From the NCBI RefSeq assembly GCF_001426885.1, contig NZ_LMFP01000033.1, positions 110,753 through 174,752 of the forward strand: DNA of 64,000 nucleotides. Direction: 5' to 3'. The DNA comes from Pelomonas sp. Root1444 (GTDB lineage: Bacteria; Pseudomonadota; Gammaproteobacteria; Burkholderiales; Burkholderiaceae_C). The position numbers and the translations under genes were made by a program. Below are positions 51,119 through 59,254 of the stretch, one piece after another; position 1 is the first letter of the stretch; each line of letters opens with the position of its first letter. Below the pieces are notes generated by a model. It had not been told where the DNA came from, made no database searches, and saw only the letters and a program-made list of their open reading frames with translations.

Positions 51119-52563
51119 TGACCACCAACCCACCCACGCCCTCCACGCCGCCGGCGCCGCTGGAGGCCGGCCAGGTGCTGGACGGCTTCCGGCTGGAGGA
51201 GCGGCTGCACCAGGGCGGCATGGCCAACCTGTGGCGCGTCAGCCGCGTGGATGGCACCGATGACGGCATCGAGCTGCTGATGAAGGTGCCGCGCATCAAG
51301 GGCGGCGAAGACCCGGCCACCATCGTCGGCTTCGAGGTCGAGCAGATGCTGATGCCGCAACTGAGCGGCCCCCACGTGCCGCGCTTCATCGCACGCGGCG
51401 ACTGGACGCGCCAGGCCTTCATCGTCATGGAGCGCATCCCCGGGGACACGCTGCGCCCGCGCCTGGACGACGCGCCGCTGCCGCCCGAGGAGGTGGCCGA
51501 CATCGGCGCCCGCGTCGCCACCGCGCTGGCGGCCCTGCACCGCCAGCACGTCGTGCACCTGGACATCAAGCCCAGCAACATCATGTTCCGGCCCGACGGC
51601 ACCGCCGTGCTGGTCGACTTCGGCCTCAGCCGCCACGAGCATCTGCCCGACCTGCTGGAGGAGGAGTTCACGCTGCCCATGGGCACGGGGCCCTACATGA
51701 GCCCGGAGCAGGTGCAGTTCGTGCGCAACGACCCGCGCAGCGACCTGTTCGCGCTCGGCGTCATGCTCTACCACCTGGCCACCGGCGAGCGCCCCTTCGG
51801 CCAGCCGAACTCGGTGCGCGGCCTGCGCCGGCGCCTGTTCGTCGAGCCGGTGCCGCCGCGCGCCATCCGGCCGGAGCTGCCGGGCTGGCTGCAGGAGGTC
51901 ATCCTGCACTGCCTGGAGGTCAAGCCCGAGCGCCGCTACCAGAGCGCGGCGCAGCTGGCGCTGGACCTGCGCGAGCCCAGCGGCGTCGCGCTGACCGCGC
52001 GGGCCGAGAAGCTGCGGGTCAGCGGCGCGGTCATGCGCCTGAAGCGCTGGTTCTTCGCGCTGGGCGCCGAGGCGCCGCCCGCACCGCAGGCCGGCGAGCA
52101 GCTGGCGCGCAGTCCCATCGTCATGGCGGCAGTGGACGTCGACCATGCGACGCCCGAGCTGCTGGCCCAGCTGCGCGAGACGGTGCGCCGCATCGTGCAG
52201 ACCGAGGCCGGCGCGCGGCTGGCCTGCGTCAGCGTCATGCGCGTCAACCGCATCGGCATCGACGAGCTGACCGACCAGCACGGCCAGAGCCTGCACGTGA
52301 AGCAGCTGATCGCGCTGAAGCACTGGGCCCGCCCGATCAGCAAGGCGCTGAACCTGGCGGATGGCCGGCTGACCTTCCATGTGCTGGAAGCCCCCGACCC
52401 GGCCGACGCCATCATCGACTTCGCCCACCGCAACGGCGTGGACCACATCGTCATGGGCGCCCGCGGCGCGTCGGCACTGCGCCGCTACCTGGGCAGCGTG
52501 TCCGGCCAGGTGGTGGCCGAATCGGATTGCACGGTCACCGTCGTGCGCGAGCCGGCAAGCTGA
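51115..52563 (+). CDS. Serine/threonine protein kinase fused to a universal stress protein domain
   Basis: 482 residues, soluble. Kinase domain about 20-290: glycine loop HQGGMANLW (32-40), Lys57, C-helix Glu74, catalytic loop HLDIKPSN (148-155, Asp150), Asp168 in VDFG, and MSPEQ in place of APE. A 40-residue linker follows. The UspA domain spans about 333-480 and carries the ATP-binding pattern GARGASALRRYLGSVS (448-463). The kinase motifs look catalytically complete. Two start codons, 51115 and 51118, are possible. It probably phosphorylates partners under stress; targets unknown. The C-terminal domain could bind ATP or sense state. Confidence 0.92.
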   Translation: MMTTNPPTPSTPPAPLEAGQVLDGFRLEERLHQGGMANLWRVSRVDGTDDGIELLMKVPRIKGGEDPATIVGFEVEQMLMPQLSGPHVPRFIARGDWTRQAFIVMERIPGDTLRPRLDDAPLPPEEVADIGARVATALAALHRQHVVHLDIKPSNIMFRPDGTAVLVDFGLSRHEHLPDLLEEEFTLPMGTGPYMSPEQVQFVRNDPRSDLFALGVMLYHLATGERPFGQPNSVRGLRRRLFVEPVPPRAIRPELPGWLQEVILHCLEVKPERRYQSAAQLALDLREPSGVALTARAEKLRVSGAVMRLKRWFFALGAEAPPAPQAGEQLARSPIVMAAVDVDHATPELLAQLRETVRRIVQTEAGARLACVSVMRVNRIGIDELTDQHGQSLHVKQLIALKHWARPISKALNLADGRLTFHVLEAPDPADAIIDFAHRNGVDHIVMGARGASALRRYLGSVSGQVVAESDCTVTVVREPAS

Positions 52564-52584
52564 AACGGGTCGTTTCAGCCCCCT

Positions 52585-52611
52585 CTTGAAACTCTGCAGG
52601 CCGCTCCTAAT
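52585..52611 (+). promoter_or_regulatory. Sigma-32-like heat-shock promoter
   Basis: CTTGAAA (52585-52591) is a perfect sigma-32 -35 box. Twelve bases on, CTCCTAAT (52604-52611) loosely matches the -10 CCCCATNT. It stands before an Hsp20 gene. If used, transcription would begin near 52619, inside the hairpin described next. Confidence 0.55.
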
Positions 52612-52663
52612 TCGCCGTTGATGCCCGGGCAACCCGGCATCGCGAAATTGAAAGGAGGCTTGC
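52596..52663 (+). promoter_or_regulatory. Candidate RNA thermometer masking the hsp20 ribosome-binding site
   Basis: The 68 nt before ATG 52664 can fold into one long interrupted hairpin. Pairings: GCAGGC (52596-52601) with GCTTGC (52658-52663); CTCCT (52604-52608) with AGGAG (52653-52657); AATT (52609-52612) with AATT (52646-52649); CGC (52613-52615) with GCG (52642-52644). The apical arm is GATGCC-GGG (52620-52629) with CCCGGCATC (52633-52641). The entire Shine-Dalgarno AGGAGG is paired, with bulges, as in ROSE-type heat-shock leaders. Requires a transcript starting upstream of 52596. Confidence 0.55.
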
Positions 52664-53110
52664 ATGTACTCGTCACTCTGGACCCTACCTTCCAGCTTCT
52701 TCCCGGACTTCGACCGCCTGCACCGCGAGTTCGATGAGCATTTCGGCGCCGTCGGCGCGCCGTCCAGCATCCGCTCGACGGCACCCGGCACCTTCCCGGC
52801 CATCAACGTCGGCAACACGCCGACCAGCGTGGAGATCTATGCCTTCGCGCCCGGCCTGGACGCCGCCAAGCTCGACGTGACCGTGGACCGCGGCGTGCTG
52901 AGCATCTCCGGCGAACGCGCCGCAGCAGCACAGGCCGAGGGCGCCCGCAGCTACAGCCGCGAGCGCTTCAGCGGCAGCTTCCGGCGCGCCATCAGCCTGC
53001 CCGACGACGCCGACGCGTCGCAGGTGCAGGCGAGCTACCGCGACGGCATCCTGCGCATCAGCGTGGCCCGCCAGGCCAGCGCCCAGCCGCGCCGCATCAC
53101 CATCCAGTGA
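52664..53110 (+). CDS. Hsp20/alpha-crystallin small heat shock protein
   Basis: 148 residues. N-terminal Phe-rich arm (SSFFPDFDRLHREFDEHFG), alpha-crystallin domain from about residue 45 (PAINVGNTPTSVEIYAFAPG to YRDGILRISVARQ), and a short tail ending RRITIQ with an I-x-I-like motif. ATP-independent holdase chaperone, cytoplasmic. Strong Shine-Dalgarno GGAGG, which the upstream hairpin can mask. A second Hsp20 gene follows after 21 bp. Confidence 0.95.
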   Translation: MYSSLWTLPSSFFPDFDRLHREFDEHFGAVGAPSSIRSTAPGTFPAINVGNTPTSVEIYAFAPGLDAAKLDVTVDRGVLSISGERAAAAQAEGARSYSRERFSGSFRRAISLPDDADASQVQASYRDGILRISVARQASAQPRRITIQ

Positions 53111-53131
53111 TCCAAACAGGAGGGACCCACC

Positions 53132-53557
53132 ATGAGCACCCATGCAGTTCAAACCGACAACGGCCGTGGCCGCTCGCCGGCACGCACCGGCGCTGATGGC
53201 CGTGATGACCGTGATGGCGATCACCAGCGCGCGATGACGCCGCGCGTGGACGTCAGCGAGGACGACACCGGCATCACGCTGCTGGCCGACCTGCCCGGCG
53301 TGGCCCGCGAGCAGCTGGAGCTGCGCGTCGAGGGCGACACGCTGCACATCGAGGGCGCCGTCGACGCGGCCACCCCCGGTGGCATGGAGGCCGTCTACGC
53401 CGAAGTGCGCCTGCCGCGCTACCGCCGCGCCTTCACATTGAGCCGCGAGCTCGACGCCTCGCGCATCGAGGCCCAGCTCAGGGACGGCGTGCTGAACCTG
53501 CGCATTCCCAAGCAGGCGCATGCGCAGCCGCGGCGCATCGAAGTCTCGGCAGGCTGA
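53132..53557 (+). CDS. Hsp20/alpha-crystallin small heat shock protein, second copy
   Basis: 141 residues, divergent from its neighbour, with a polar Arg/Asp/Gly-rich N-terminus (NGRGRSPARTGADGRDDRDG) instead of a Phe-rich arm. Alpha-crystallin domain from about 42 (TPRVDVSEDDTGITLLADLPG to LRDGVLNLRIPKQ). The tail RRIEVSAG is present. CAGGAGGG precedes the ATG. The pair may form hetero-oligomers, as two-class sHsp systems do. Confidence 0.94.
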   Translation: MSTHAVQTDNGRGRSPARTGADGRDDRDGDHQRAMTPRVDVSEDDTGITLLADLPGVAREQLELRVEGDTLHIEGAVDAATPGGMEAVYAEVRLPRYRRAFTLSRELDASRIEAQLRDGVLNLRIPKQAHAQPRRIEVSAG

Positions 53558-53649
53558 AACCGCATGGCGTCGATGACCTGCGAGGTCATCGACGCGCGGC
53601 GGGCAGCGCTGCAGACTGCCTGGCATCAACACGTCAAGGAGTCCACACC

Positions 53650-53889
53650 ATGCCCGCCTTCGATTCGCTGCCCCTCGCCGTCGCCCTGCTGATCGGCATC
53701 CCCGCGTTCGGCTCCTGCCTCGGCATCGGCCTGGCCAGCATGAAGCTGCTGGAAGGCATCGCGCGCCAGCCGGAGATCGCGCCGGACCTGCAGACCAAGT
53801 ACTTCCTGGCCGTCGGCGTGACGGACGGTGCCTTCATCATCGCGACCGGCATCGGCCTGTGGTTCGCAACGGCCAACCCCTTCAAGTGA
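53650..53889 (+). CDS. Orphan F0F1 ATP-synthase c-subunit-like protein
   Basis: 79 residues, two transmembrane helices joined by the polar loop ARQPEIAPDLQTK. First helix GSCLGIGLASMKLLEGI keeps part of the Gly motif. The second helix carries Asp59 in GVTDGAFIIATGIG, aligned with the proton-binding Asp61 of E. coli AtpE. The ANPF tail is like betaproteobacterial AtpE. No other ATP synthase gene is nearby, so this is a stand-alone paralogue inside the chaperone cluster. GTCAAGGAG precedes the start. Confidence 0.88.
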   Translation: MPAFDSLPLAVALLIGIPAFGSCLGIGLASMKLLEGIARQPEIAPDLQTKYFLAVGVTDGAFIIATGIGLWFATANPFK

Positions 53890-53932
53890 CGCTGACGGGC
53901 TTGCTGCCTCGGCTGCTGCCTACACTGGCGCG

Positions 53933-54259
53933 ATGAGTGACAACCCCTGCCTGAGCTGCGGCGCCTGCTGCGCGAGCTTTCGCGTCGATTTCGACCGCAG
54001 CGAGCTGGAAAGCGAAGGCGGCCGCGTGCCCGACGGGCTGGCCGTCGAGCTGACCGGGCGGCTGATGCGGCTGCGCGGCACCGACCATGCGCAGCCACGC
54101 TGCGCCGCATTCAGCAGCACGGTGGGTGTGCGCGCGAGCTGCGGCATCCACGAGTGGCGGCCGTCGCCGTGCCGCGAGTTCGGCGAGCGCGCGCCGATGG
54201 GCATCGGGGACGACGCCTGCACCCGGGCCCGGGCGCGACACGGGCTCGCGCCGATCTAG
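53933..54259 (+). CDS. YkgJ-family cysteine-cluster protein
   Basis: 108 residues. CLSCGACCASFRVDFDRSE is the CxxCxxCC N-terminal cluster. A second Cys set is in HAQPRCAAF, RASCGIHEWRPSPCREF and DACTRA. Expected to bind a zinc or iron-sulfur centre; role unknown. Starts 43 bp after the orphan c-subunit gene on the same strand. Confidence 0.9.
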   Translation: MSDNPCLSCGACCASFRVDFDRSELESEGGRVPDGLAVELTGRLMRLRGTDHAQPRCAAFSSTVGVRASCGIHEWRPSPCREFGERAPMGIGDDACTRARARHGLAPI

Positions 54260-54274
54260 CTGGCTAGCGCCGCT

Positions 54275-55492
54275 TCACGATCCCGCCGGGCCGCGCAGCG
54301 GCTCCCGGCGCCGCTGCTGCTCGCGCACCTCGTTGAGCCAGGCCAGCTTGGCGCCGTACATCTCGCGGTCGCGGCTGGTGGCGCTGTTCTCCAGCGCCTT
54401 GGTGATCTCGCCGCGCGCGCCCGACACGTCGCCCAGGCCGTAGTTGGCCAGCGCCAGCCAGAAGTGGAACTCGGGCACGTAGGCCGCACGCGCCAGCTCC
54501 TTGCGGAAGAACTGGCGTGCCGCCGCGAACTCGCCGGCCTTCATCGCCGCCACGCCCTCGTCGAAGAACTTGTAGGGCGGCACGGGCTGGATCTGCGCCA
54601 GCTGGTTGGCGTACAGCTGCGCCTCCTCGCGGCGGCCGGTGTCGCTGAGCACGAGGACGAGGTTGGACATGGCCTGCACATTGAGCGGCTCGCGCTCCAG
54701 CACCAGGCGCAGCGTCGACTCGGAGTTGCCGTACAGGCCCTTGCGGCGGTACAGCACGGCCAGCGTGTTGTAGGCGGCCAGCCAGCGCGAGTCCGCGTTG
54801 ATGGCGGCGCGCGCCCACCAGTAGGCGTCGTCCACCTGGCCCAGCGTCAGCGCCTCGGCGGCGCGGTTGTTCAGGAACATCGCGAGGATGGTGGACTCGT
54901 CGACGGGCCGGCTGCGGTGGCCGCGCACCTGGTCGGGCGGCAGGAAATCGATGGTCAGCAGCTCGGGGTCGCCGAAGACCGTCGTGCGCGAGCTGGTGCT
55001 CAGCGGGCGCGCCAGGCTGATGTTGACGTGGCCGGCGACGAAGAAGATGCCGTTGGAGCGCGTCCAGCTCTCCTCCAGGTAGACGCTGTTGAAGCGCACC
55101 GGCAGGTTGAGGTGGCGCGCGAAGGCCGCCGTCATCAGCACCAGCGACATGCAGTTGCCGCGCTTGGCGTCGAAGGCCTCGGCCGCTGTGCGCGTGATCT
55201 CGCTGTCGTAGTCCAGCTGCAGCCGGCCTTTGGTGTAGAGCGCGTCGATGAGGCCATCGCGCAGGCCCTTGAGGCGGATCTCGCTGGCCATCTCGTTCTC
55301 GGCGAAGCGCCGCATCGCGGGGCTGAGCGCCAGCGCCTCCTGCGGGTCGATGCGCACGCGGGGCGGCTTGAACGCGGCATCGACGAACACGTCGGCGCGC
55401 GGCGGCGCCACGGGCTCGACGGCACAGCCGGTCAGGCCGGCTGCCGCACCGGCAAGAGCAAGGGCGGCGATGAGGGCGCGCAGGTCGTTCAT
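54275..55492 (-). CDS. TPR lipoprotein with transglutaminase-like domain
   Basis: 405 residues. Lipobox LTGC (Cys23). The middle domain (about 85-190) has KRGNCMSLVLMTAAFARHL, where the Cys fits a transglutaminase-like nucleophile, and AGHVNISL supplies His. C-terminal TPRs cover about 210-390 (AYNTLAVLYRRKGLYGNSE, YVPEFHFWLALANYGLGD). Probably an envelope protein of peptidase or scaffold type. Substrate unknown. Divergent from the next gene. Confidence 0.88.
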   Translation of the reverse strand: MNDLRALIAALALAGAAAGLTGCAVEPVAPPRADVFVDAAFKPPRVRIDPQEALALSPAMRRFAENEMASEIRLKGLRDGLIDALYTKGRLQLDYDSEITRTAAEAFDAKRGNCMSLVLMTAAFARHLNLPVRFNSVYLEESWTRSNGIFFVAGHVNISLARPLSTSSRTTVFGDPELLTIDFLPPDQVRGHRSRPVDESTILAMFLNNRAAEALTLGQVDDAYWWARAAINADSRWLAAYNTLAVLYRRKGLYGNSESTLRLVLEREPLNVQAMSNLVLVLSDTGRREEAQLYANQLAQIQPVPPYKFFDEGVAAMKAGEFAAARQFFRKELARAAYVPEFHFWLALANYGLGDVSGARGEITKALENSATSRDREMYGAKLAWLNEVREQQRRREPLRGPAGS

Positions 55493-55675
55493 GTCTGTCT
55501 CCTGTCACAAAGCTTAGTCCTGCGCTTCCCTCCTGTCTTGAGTCATCTCGCACGCTTTCGCCGGCTGGCAAGGGTGCCAAGCCGATGCCGGCGGTCCGCC
55601 TGGGCGGGCGACGCCTTGCGCGCCGTCCCCAGCATCGAACTTGCGGCATTGGAGCGACGCTGAGAGGATGCCTGG

Positions 55676-56446
55676 GTGCATCCCAACCGCCGAGCCGCCC
55701 TCCTCACCCTGCCCTCACTGGTCTCACCGGGCACCTCGCTGTCAGCGCAGCCGGCGGCACCGCTGGCACTGGTCACCAGCGACCTGCCGCCGATGGCCAT
55801 GCAAGGCGATCCCGGCCAGCGCGGCGTGCTGCTGGACCTGGTGGAAGCCATGCTCAGGCTGGCAGCCTTGCCCGCGGAGCCCGAATTCTTCCCCTGGGCC
55901 CGCGCGATGCTGGTGGCCGCGGCCAGGCCGCGCACCCTCATCGTGCCGCTCAACCGCAGTGCCGACCGCGAGGCCAGGTTCCAGTGGCTGGTCAAGCTCT
56001 ACACGCAGCGCTTCGCCTTCGTCACGCTGGCCGGCCAGCCTCGGGTGGAAACGGTCGAGCAGGCGCGCCGCCTGCGCATCGGCGGCCTGCGCGGCTCGGC
56101 CAACCTGGACAAGCTCCGGCAGGAAGGCGTCCAGCCGGGCCGCATCTACGAGGCCGCCAGCGTCGGCGACATGCAGCGCGCCCTGGAACGCGGCCTCGTC
56201 GACGCCCTCTACGGCAGCGAATTGACGCACGCCGACGTGTGGCGGCGCAGCGGGCGCAACCCCGCCCTGCTGCAAACCGGGCTGACGTTGGAGGCCGCCG
56301 ACATCTGGCTGGCCGCGCAAAGCGGCATCACCGAGGCGGAGCAGGCCCGGCTGCAACACGCGCACGAGACGCTGCTGGCAGACGGCAGCGTGGAGCGCCT
56401 TTTTAAGCGCTACGGTTTGAAGTTCCGCGCGGAAGATTCGCGTTAA
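55676..56446 (+). CDS. Periplasmic solute-binding-like protein (SBP family 3 type)
   Basis: 256 residues from GTG 55676 with GAGAGGA upstream. Signal region MHPNRRAALLTLPSLVSPGT... to about AQPAA, with a twin-Arg-like NRRAAL. LVTSDLPPMAMQGDPGQRGVLLDLVEAML opens the family-3 binding fold, and RLRIGGLRGSANLDKL with DALYGSELTH completes it. No transporter genes are adjacent, so it may serve as an orphan sensor or binding protein. Its stop overlaps the convergent pullulanase gene by four bases. Confidence 0.8.
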   Translation: MHPNRRAALLTLPSLVSPGTSLSAQPAAPLALVTSDLPPMAMQGDPGQRGVLLDLVEAMLRLAALPAEPEFFPWARAMLVAAARPRTLIVPLNRSADREARFQWLVKLYTQRFAFVTLAGQPRVETVEQARRLRIGGLRGSANLDKLRQEGVQPGRIYEAASVGDMQRALERGLVDALYGSELTHADVWRRSGRNPALLQTGLTLEAADIWLAAQSGITEAEQARLQHAHETLLADGSVERLFKRYGLKFRAEDSR

Positions 56447-59139
56447 TCCAGCACGAAGACGGCGGCGCTGCGGGCCGGCACCTCGAACCGGCCGGCCTGG
56501 AAGCGCGCCTCGCGCTTCACCCGCGCATCGGCGCCCCGGCGCTGCACCGGGTGCAGGCGCCAGTTGCCTGTTGCTTCCTGCGGCAGCGCCAACACCTGGG
56601 CCGTCGCCGCCACGTTGATCAACGTCATCAGCGCCCGATGGCCGCCCAGCCCGCGGCCGTCGATGCGCGTGGCGACCAGCACCGGGTTCTGCCCCGCGCC
56701 GCTGTCGGGGAAGCTCACGCGCTTGCGGATCTCGGCCGCGCTGGCCAGGCGCAGCAGCGGCGTGCTGGCGCGGATCTTCAGCAGGTTGCGGAACACGTCG
56801 CGCGCCCAGGCGATCTCGGCCGGGCCGGGGGCGATGGCGCCGTCCGCCAGGCGCTCGCGGGCCAGCGCCCAGTCGCGGCCGTCCTTGCCGAAGTTGTCCT
56901 GCTTGGGCGGCAGGCCGGTGCCGAAGTGGTTGGTCTGGTAAGTCCAGTCCAGCCGGTTGAACCAGTCGCCCGAGTCGTAGCTGTTGCGGTCCATGCTCTT
57001 GCTGCGCAGGATGTCCTGGCCGGCATGGAAGTAGGCGATGCCCTGGCTGAAGGCGACCAGCGCCGCGCCCAGCATCTGCACCCGCGCGCGGTCCTCGCGG
57101 CTGGTGGCCAGCGGCAGCTTCAGCGCGTTGACGTCGAACAGCGTCTGGTTGTCGTGGTTCTCGACGTAGTTGACCACCTCGCCGGGCTCGCTGGCGAAAC
57201 CGGCCGGCTGGTCGCCGTAGGCGATCTGCTCCAGGCGCTGCTTCTCGCCGCGCCAGGTCGTCAGCTCGTAAGCGCGCAGTGAGCCGGCCAGGCCGACGCG
57301 GATCATGTCGGCCGCCGCCAGCAGCGCCTCGGGCTGGGCATCCGCCAAGGCGTTGGGCGCATAGGCCAGCCCATTGAGCCAACCCTGCCGGCGCACGCTG
57401 TCGTCGCCGCCCTCGCCGGCGCTGCCGCCACGCGCCGCGTCGCGGCCCCGGTCGCTGAAGGCACCGATGCCGCTGCCGTTGAGCGACAGCTGCGAGGCCT
57501 GCACGAAGCGCGCGCCGTCGGCCACCTCGCCGAAGTTCCAGCCCTCGCCCAGCAGCTGCACTGGGCGGCCGGCCGCGGCGTTCACGCGCGCCTGCAGCCG
57601 CTCCATCGCCTCGCGCGGCTGGTGGCCCATCAGGTCGAAGCGCATCGAGTCGATCCGGTACTCGCGCACCCACAGCGCCGCCGAGTCGATCATCAGCTTG
57701 GCCATCATGCGGTGCTCGGTGGCCGTGTTGTCGCAGCAGGTGGAGCGCTCGATCTCGCCCTTTGCGTCCAGCCGGTGGTAGTAGCCGGGCACCAGGCGGT
57801 CCAGCACCGACTTCGGATGCTGGCCGGCGGCGGCCATGTGGTTGTAGACCATGTCCATGCCCACGCGCAGGCCGGCCGCATGCAGGGCCATGACCATGCG
57901 GCGGAACTCGACGATGCGCGCCCGCGGGACGTCGGCGTCGCTGGCGTAGCTGCCCTCCGGCACATTGAAGTGCCAGGGGTCGTAGCCCCAGTTGAAGCAG
58001 TCCTGCGCCGCGACGGCCATGACGGCGGCCTGCTGGGCGTCGCTGTCGGCCGCCGCGCTCGGCACCGCGGGCGTCTTGCAGCCACGCTCCGGCACGCTGG
58101 CGAGGTCGAAGACCGGCAGCAGGTGCACGTCGGTCAGCCCCGCCCTGGCCAGCGCCTTCAGGTGCTTCATGCCATTGGAGGCGCCCTCGGTGAAGGCCAG
58201 GTACTTGCCCCGCCAGGCGGGCCGCACGGTGGTGTCGCCGATGGAGAAATCGCGCACGTGCAGCTCGTAGATCACCTGGTCCGTCGCGGCCTTCACGCGG
58301 CGCGCGCGGGGTGCCGTGTCCCAGCCGCTCGGCTTCAGGGCCGGCGACGTCAGGTCGGCCACCACGCTGCGCTGCGAGTCGGCCGTCAGCGCGACCGAGT
58401 ACGGGTCGGTGACGAGGTTGCGGACGCGGCCGTGCGTGGGCGCGACCACGTCGACAAGGTAGCGGTAGGACTGCCCGCTCAGGTCGCCCGGCAGCTCGGC
58501 GCGCCAGACGCCCGTGGCGGCGTCGAGGCGCATCGCGTCCGCGATGGCGGGCGAGGTGGCATCGGCGTGCCGACACAGCACCACCCGCTGCGCCGTCGGC
58601 GCCCAGACGGCGAAGCGCGTCTGCTTGCGCGAGGGGTGCGCGCCGAGGTCGTCGACTCGCTCGGCCGCGGCATAGAGATCGTCCAGCGCGCCGGGCAGCT
58701 GCAAGCCGGTCGACGCGATGACGCGGCCGTCCGCCGCCTCGTGCACCAGCAGCAGTTGCTCGCGCAGCAGCGCAGCGACGTCCACGCCCGCAACCGCGAA
58801 GCGTGGCCCGTCGCCAATGAAGCGCCAACGGGCCGGCAACGCCGCTTCGCTCGGCACGAGCGCCACCGCGCCCTCACCGCCGGCCACCGCCTCGCCCGGC
58901 ACGGCACGCAGCCCCGCCCCCTTGGCGTGGTGCAGCCACACGCGTTCGCCGGCCTGCAGCTTCAGCCCTGGCCATTGCACCGTCCGCGCATCGAGCCAAT
59001 AAGCCTCCGACGGCACCTTCGCCGCTGGGCCGGGCGGCGGCACGTCGGCGTCGCATCCGTCGACCCCGGCACGCGCGGCCCCCGCCAGCACCAACAGGCC
59101 AAGCAGCAGCGCAAAGGCAGGCGCCACACGGTAGGTCAT
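56443..59139 (-). CDS. Pullulanase-type alpha-1,6-glucosidase, exported GH13
   Basis: 898 residues. Signal peptide (to about GAARA). N-terminal beta domains including a CBM48-like module ([14 protein letters not shown]), then the GH13 barrel with the pullulanase signature [16 protein letters not shown]. Catalytic Asp502 in RFDLMGH, Glu532 in LLGEGWN and Asp663 in ENHDN. C-terminal beta domain. Hydrolyses alpha-1,6 branches of pullulan, starch or glycogen outside the cytoplasm. Divergent from two more GH13 genes across 115 bp. Confidence 0.95.
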   Translation of the reverse strand: MTYRVAPAFALLLGLLVLAGAARAGVDGCDADVPPPGPAAKVPSEAYWLDARTVQWPGLKLQAGERVWLHHAKGAGLRAVPGEAVAGGEGAVALVPSEAALPARWRFIGDGPRFAVAGVDVAALLREQLLLVHEAADGRVIASTGLQLPGALDDLYAAAERVDDLGAHPSRKQTRFAVWAPTAQRVVLCRHADATSPAIADAMRLDAATGVWRAELPGDLSGQSYRYLVDVVAPTHGRVRNLVTDPYSVALTADSQRSVVADLTSPALKPSGWDTAPRARRVKAATDQVIYELHVRDFSIGDTTVRPAWRGKYLAFTEGASNGMKHLKALARAGLTDVHLLPVFDLASVPERGCKTPAVPSAAADSDAQQAAVMAVAAQDCFNWGYDPWHFNVPEGSYASDADVPRARIVEFRRMVMALHAAGLRVGMDMVYNHMAAAGQHPKSVLDRLVPGYYHRLDAKGEIERSTCCDNTATEHRMMAKLMIDSAALWVREYRIDSMRFDLMGHQPREAMERLQARVNAAAGRPVQLLGEGWNFGEVADGARFVQASQLSLNGSGIGAFSDRGRDAARGGSAGEGGDDSVRRQGWLNGLAYAPNALADAQPEALLAAADMIRVGLAGSLRAYELTTWRGEKQRLEQIAYGDQPAGFASEPGEVVNYVENHDNQTLFDVNALKLPLATSREDRARVQMLGAALVAFSQGIAYFHAGQDILRSKSMDRNSYDSGDWFNRLDWTYQTNHFGTGLPPKQDNFGKDGRDWALARERLADGAIAPGPAEIAWARDVFRNLLKIRASTPLLRLASAAEIRKRVSFPDSGAGQNPVLVATRIDGRGLGGHRALMTLINVAATAQVLALPQEATGNWRLHPVQRRGADARVKREARFQAGRFEVPARSAAVFVLD

Positions 59140-59166
59140 CGATGTCTCCTTCGTTGTGCAGAAATA

Positions 59167-59179
59167 GTAGCAAAACTAC
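59167..59179. promoter_or_regulatory. Palindromic GTAG-N5-CTAC site between divergent GH13 genes
   Basis: GTAGCAAAACTAC lies 28 bp upstream of the pullulanase start and in the shared intergenic region. The halves GTAG/CTAC around an A-rich centre resemble LacI-family maltose-regulator operators of other proteobacteria, as I recall them. No regulator gene is in the window. Confidence 0.4.
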
Positions 59180-59254
59180 ATCCACACAAACCACAGTGGC
59201 AATCACCTACGCGTATTGGCTATCCTCTTCGGCGGAGACAGGTAGTTTGAATAC

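Noticed and set aside
52561..52577. TGAAAC/GTTTCA inverted repeat as terminator of the kinase gene
   Set aside because: The stem is weak at six pairs, includes the stop codon, and no T tract follows.
55742..58828. 1028-codon reverse frame overlapping the pullulanase
   Set aside because: Different phase on the same strand as the pullulanase, Arg/Gly/Ala-rich, and it crosses into another gene.
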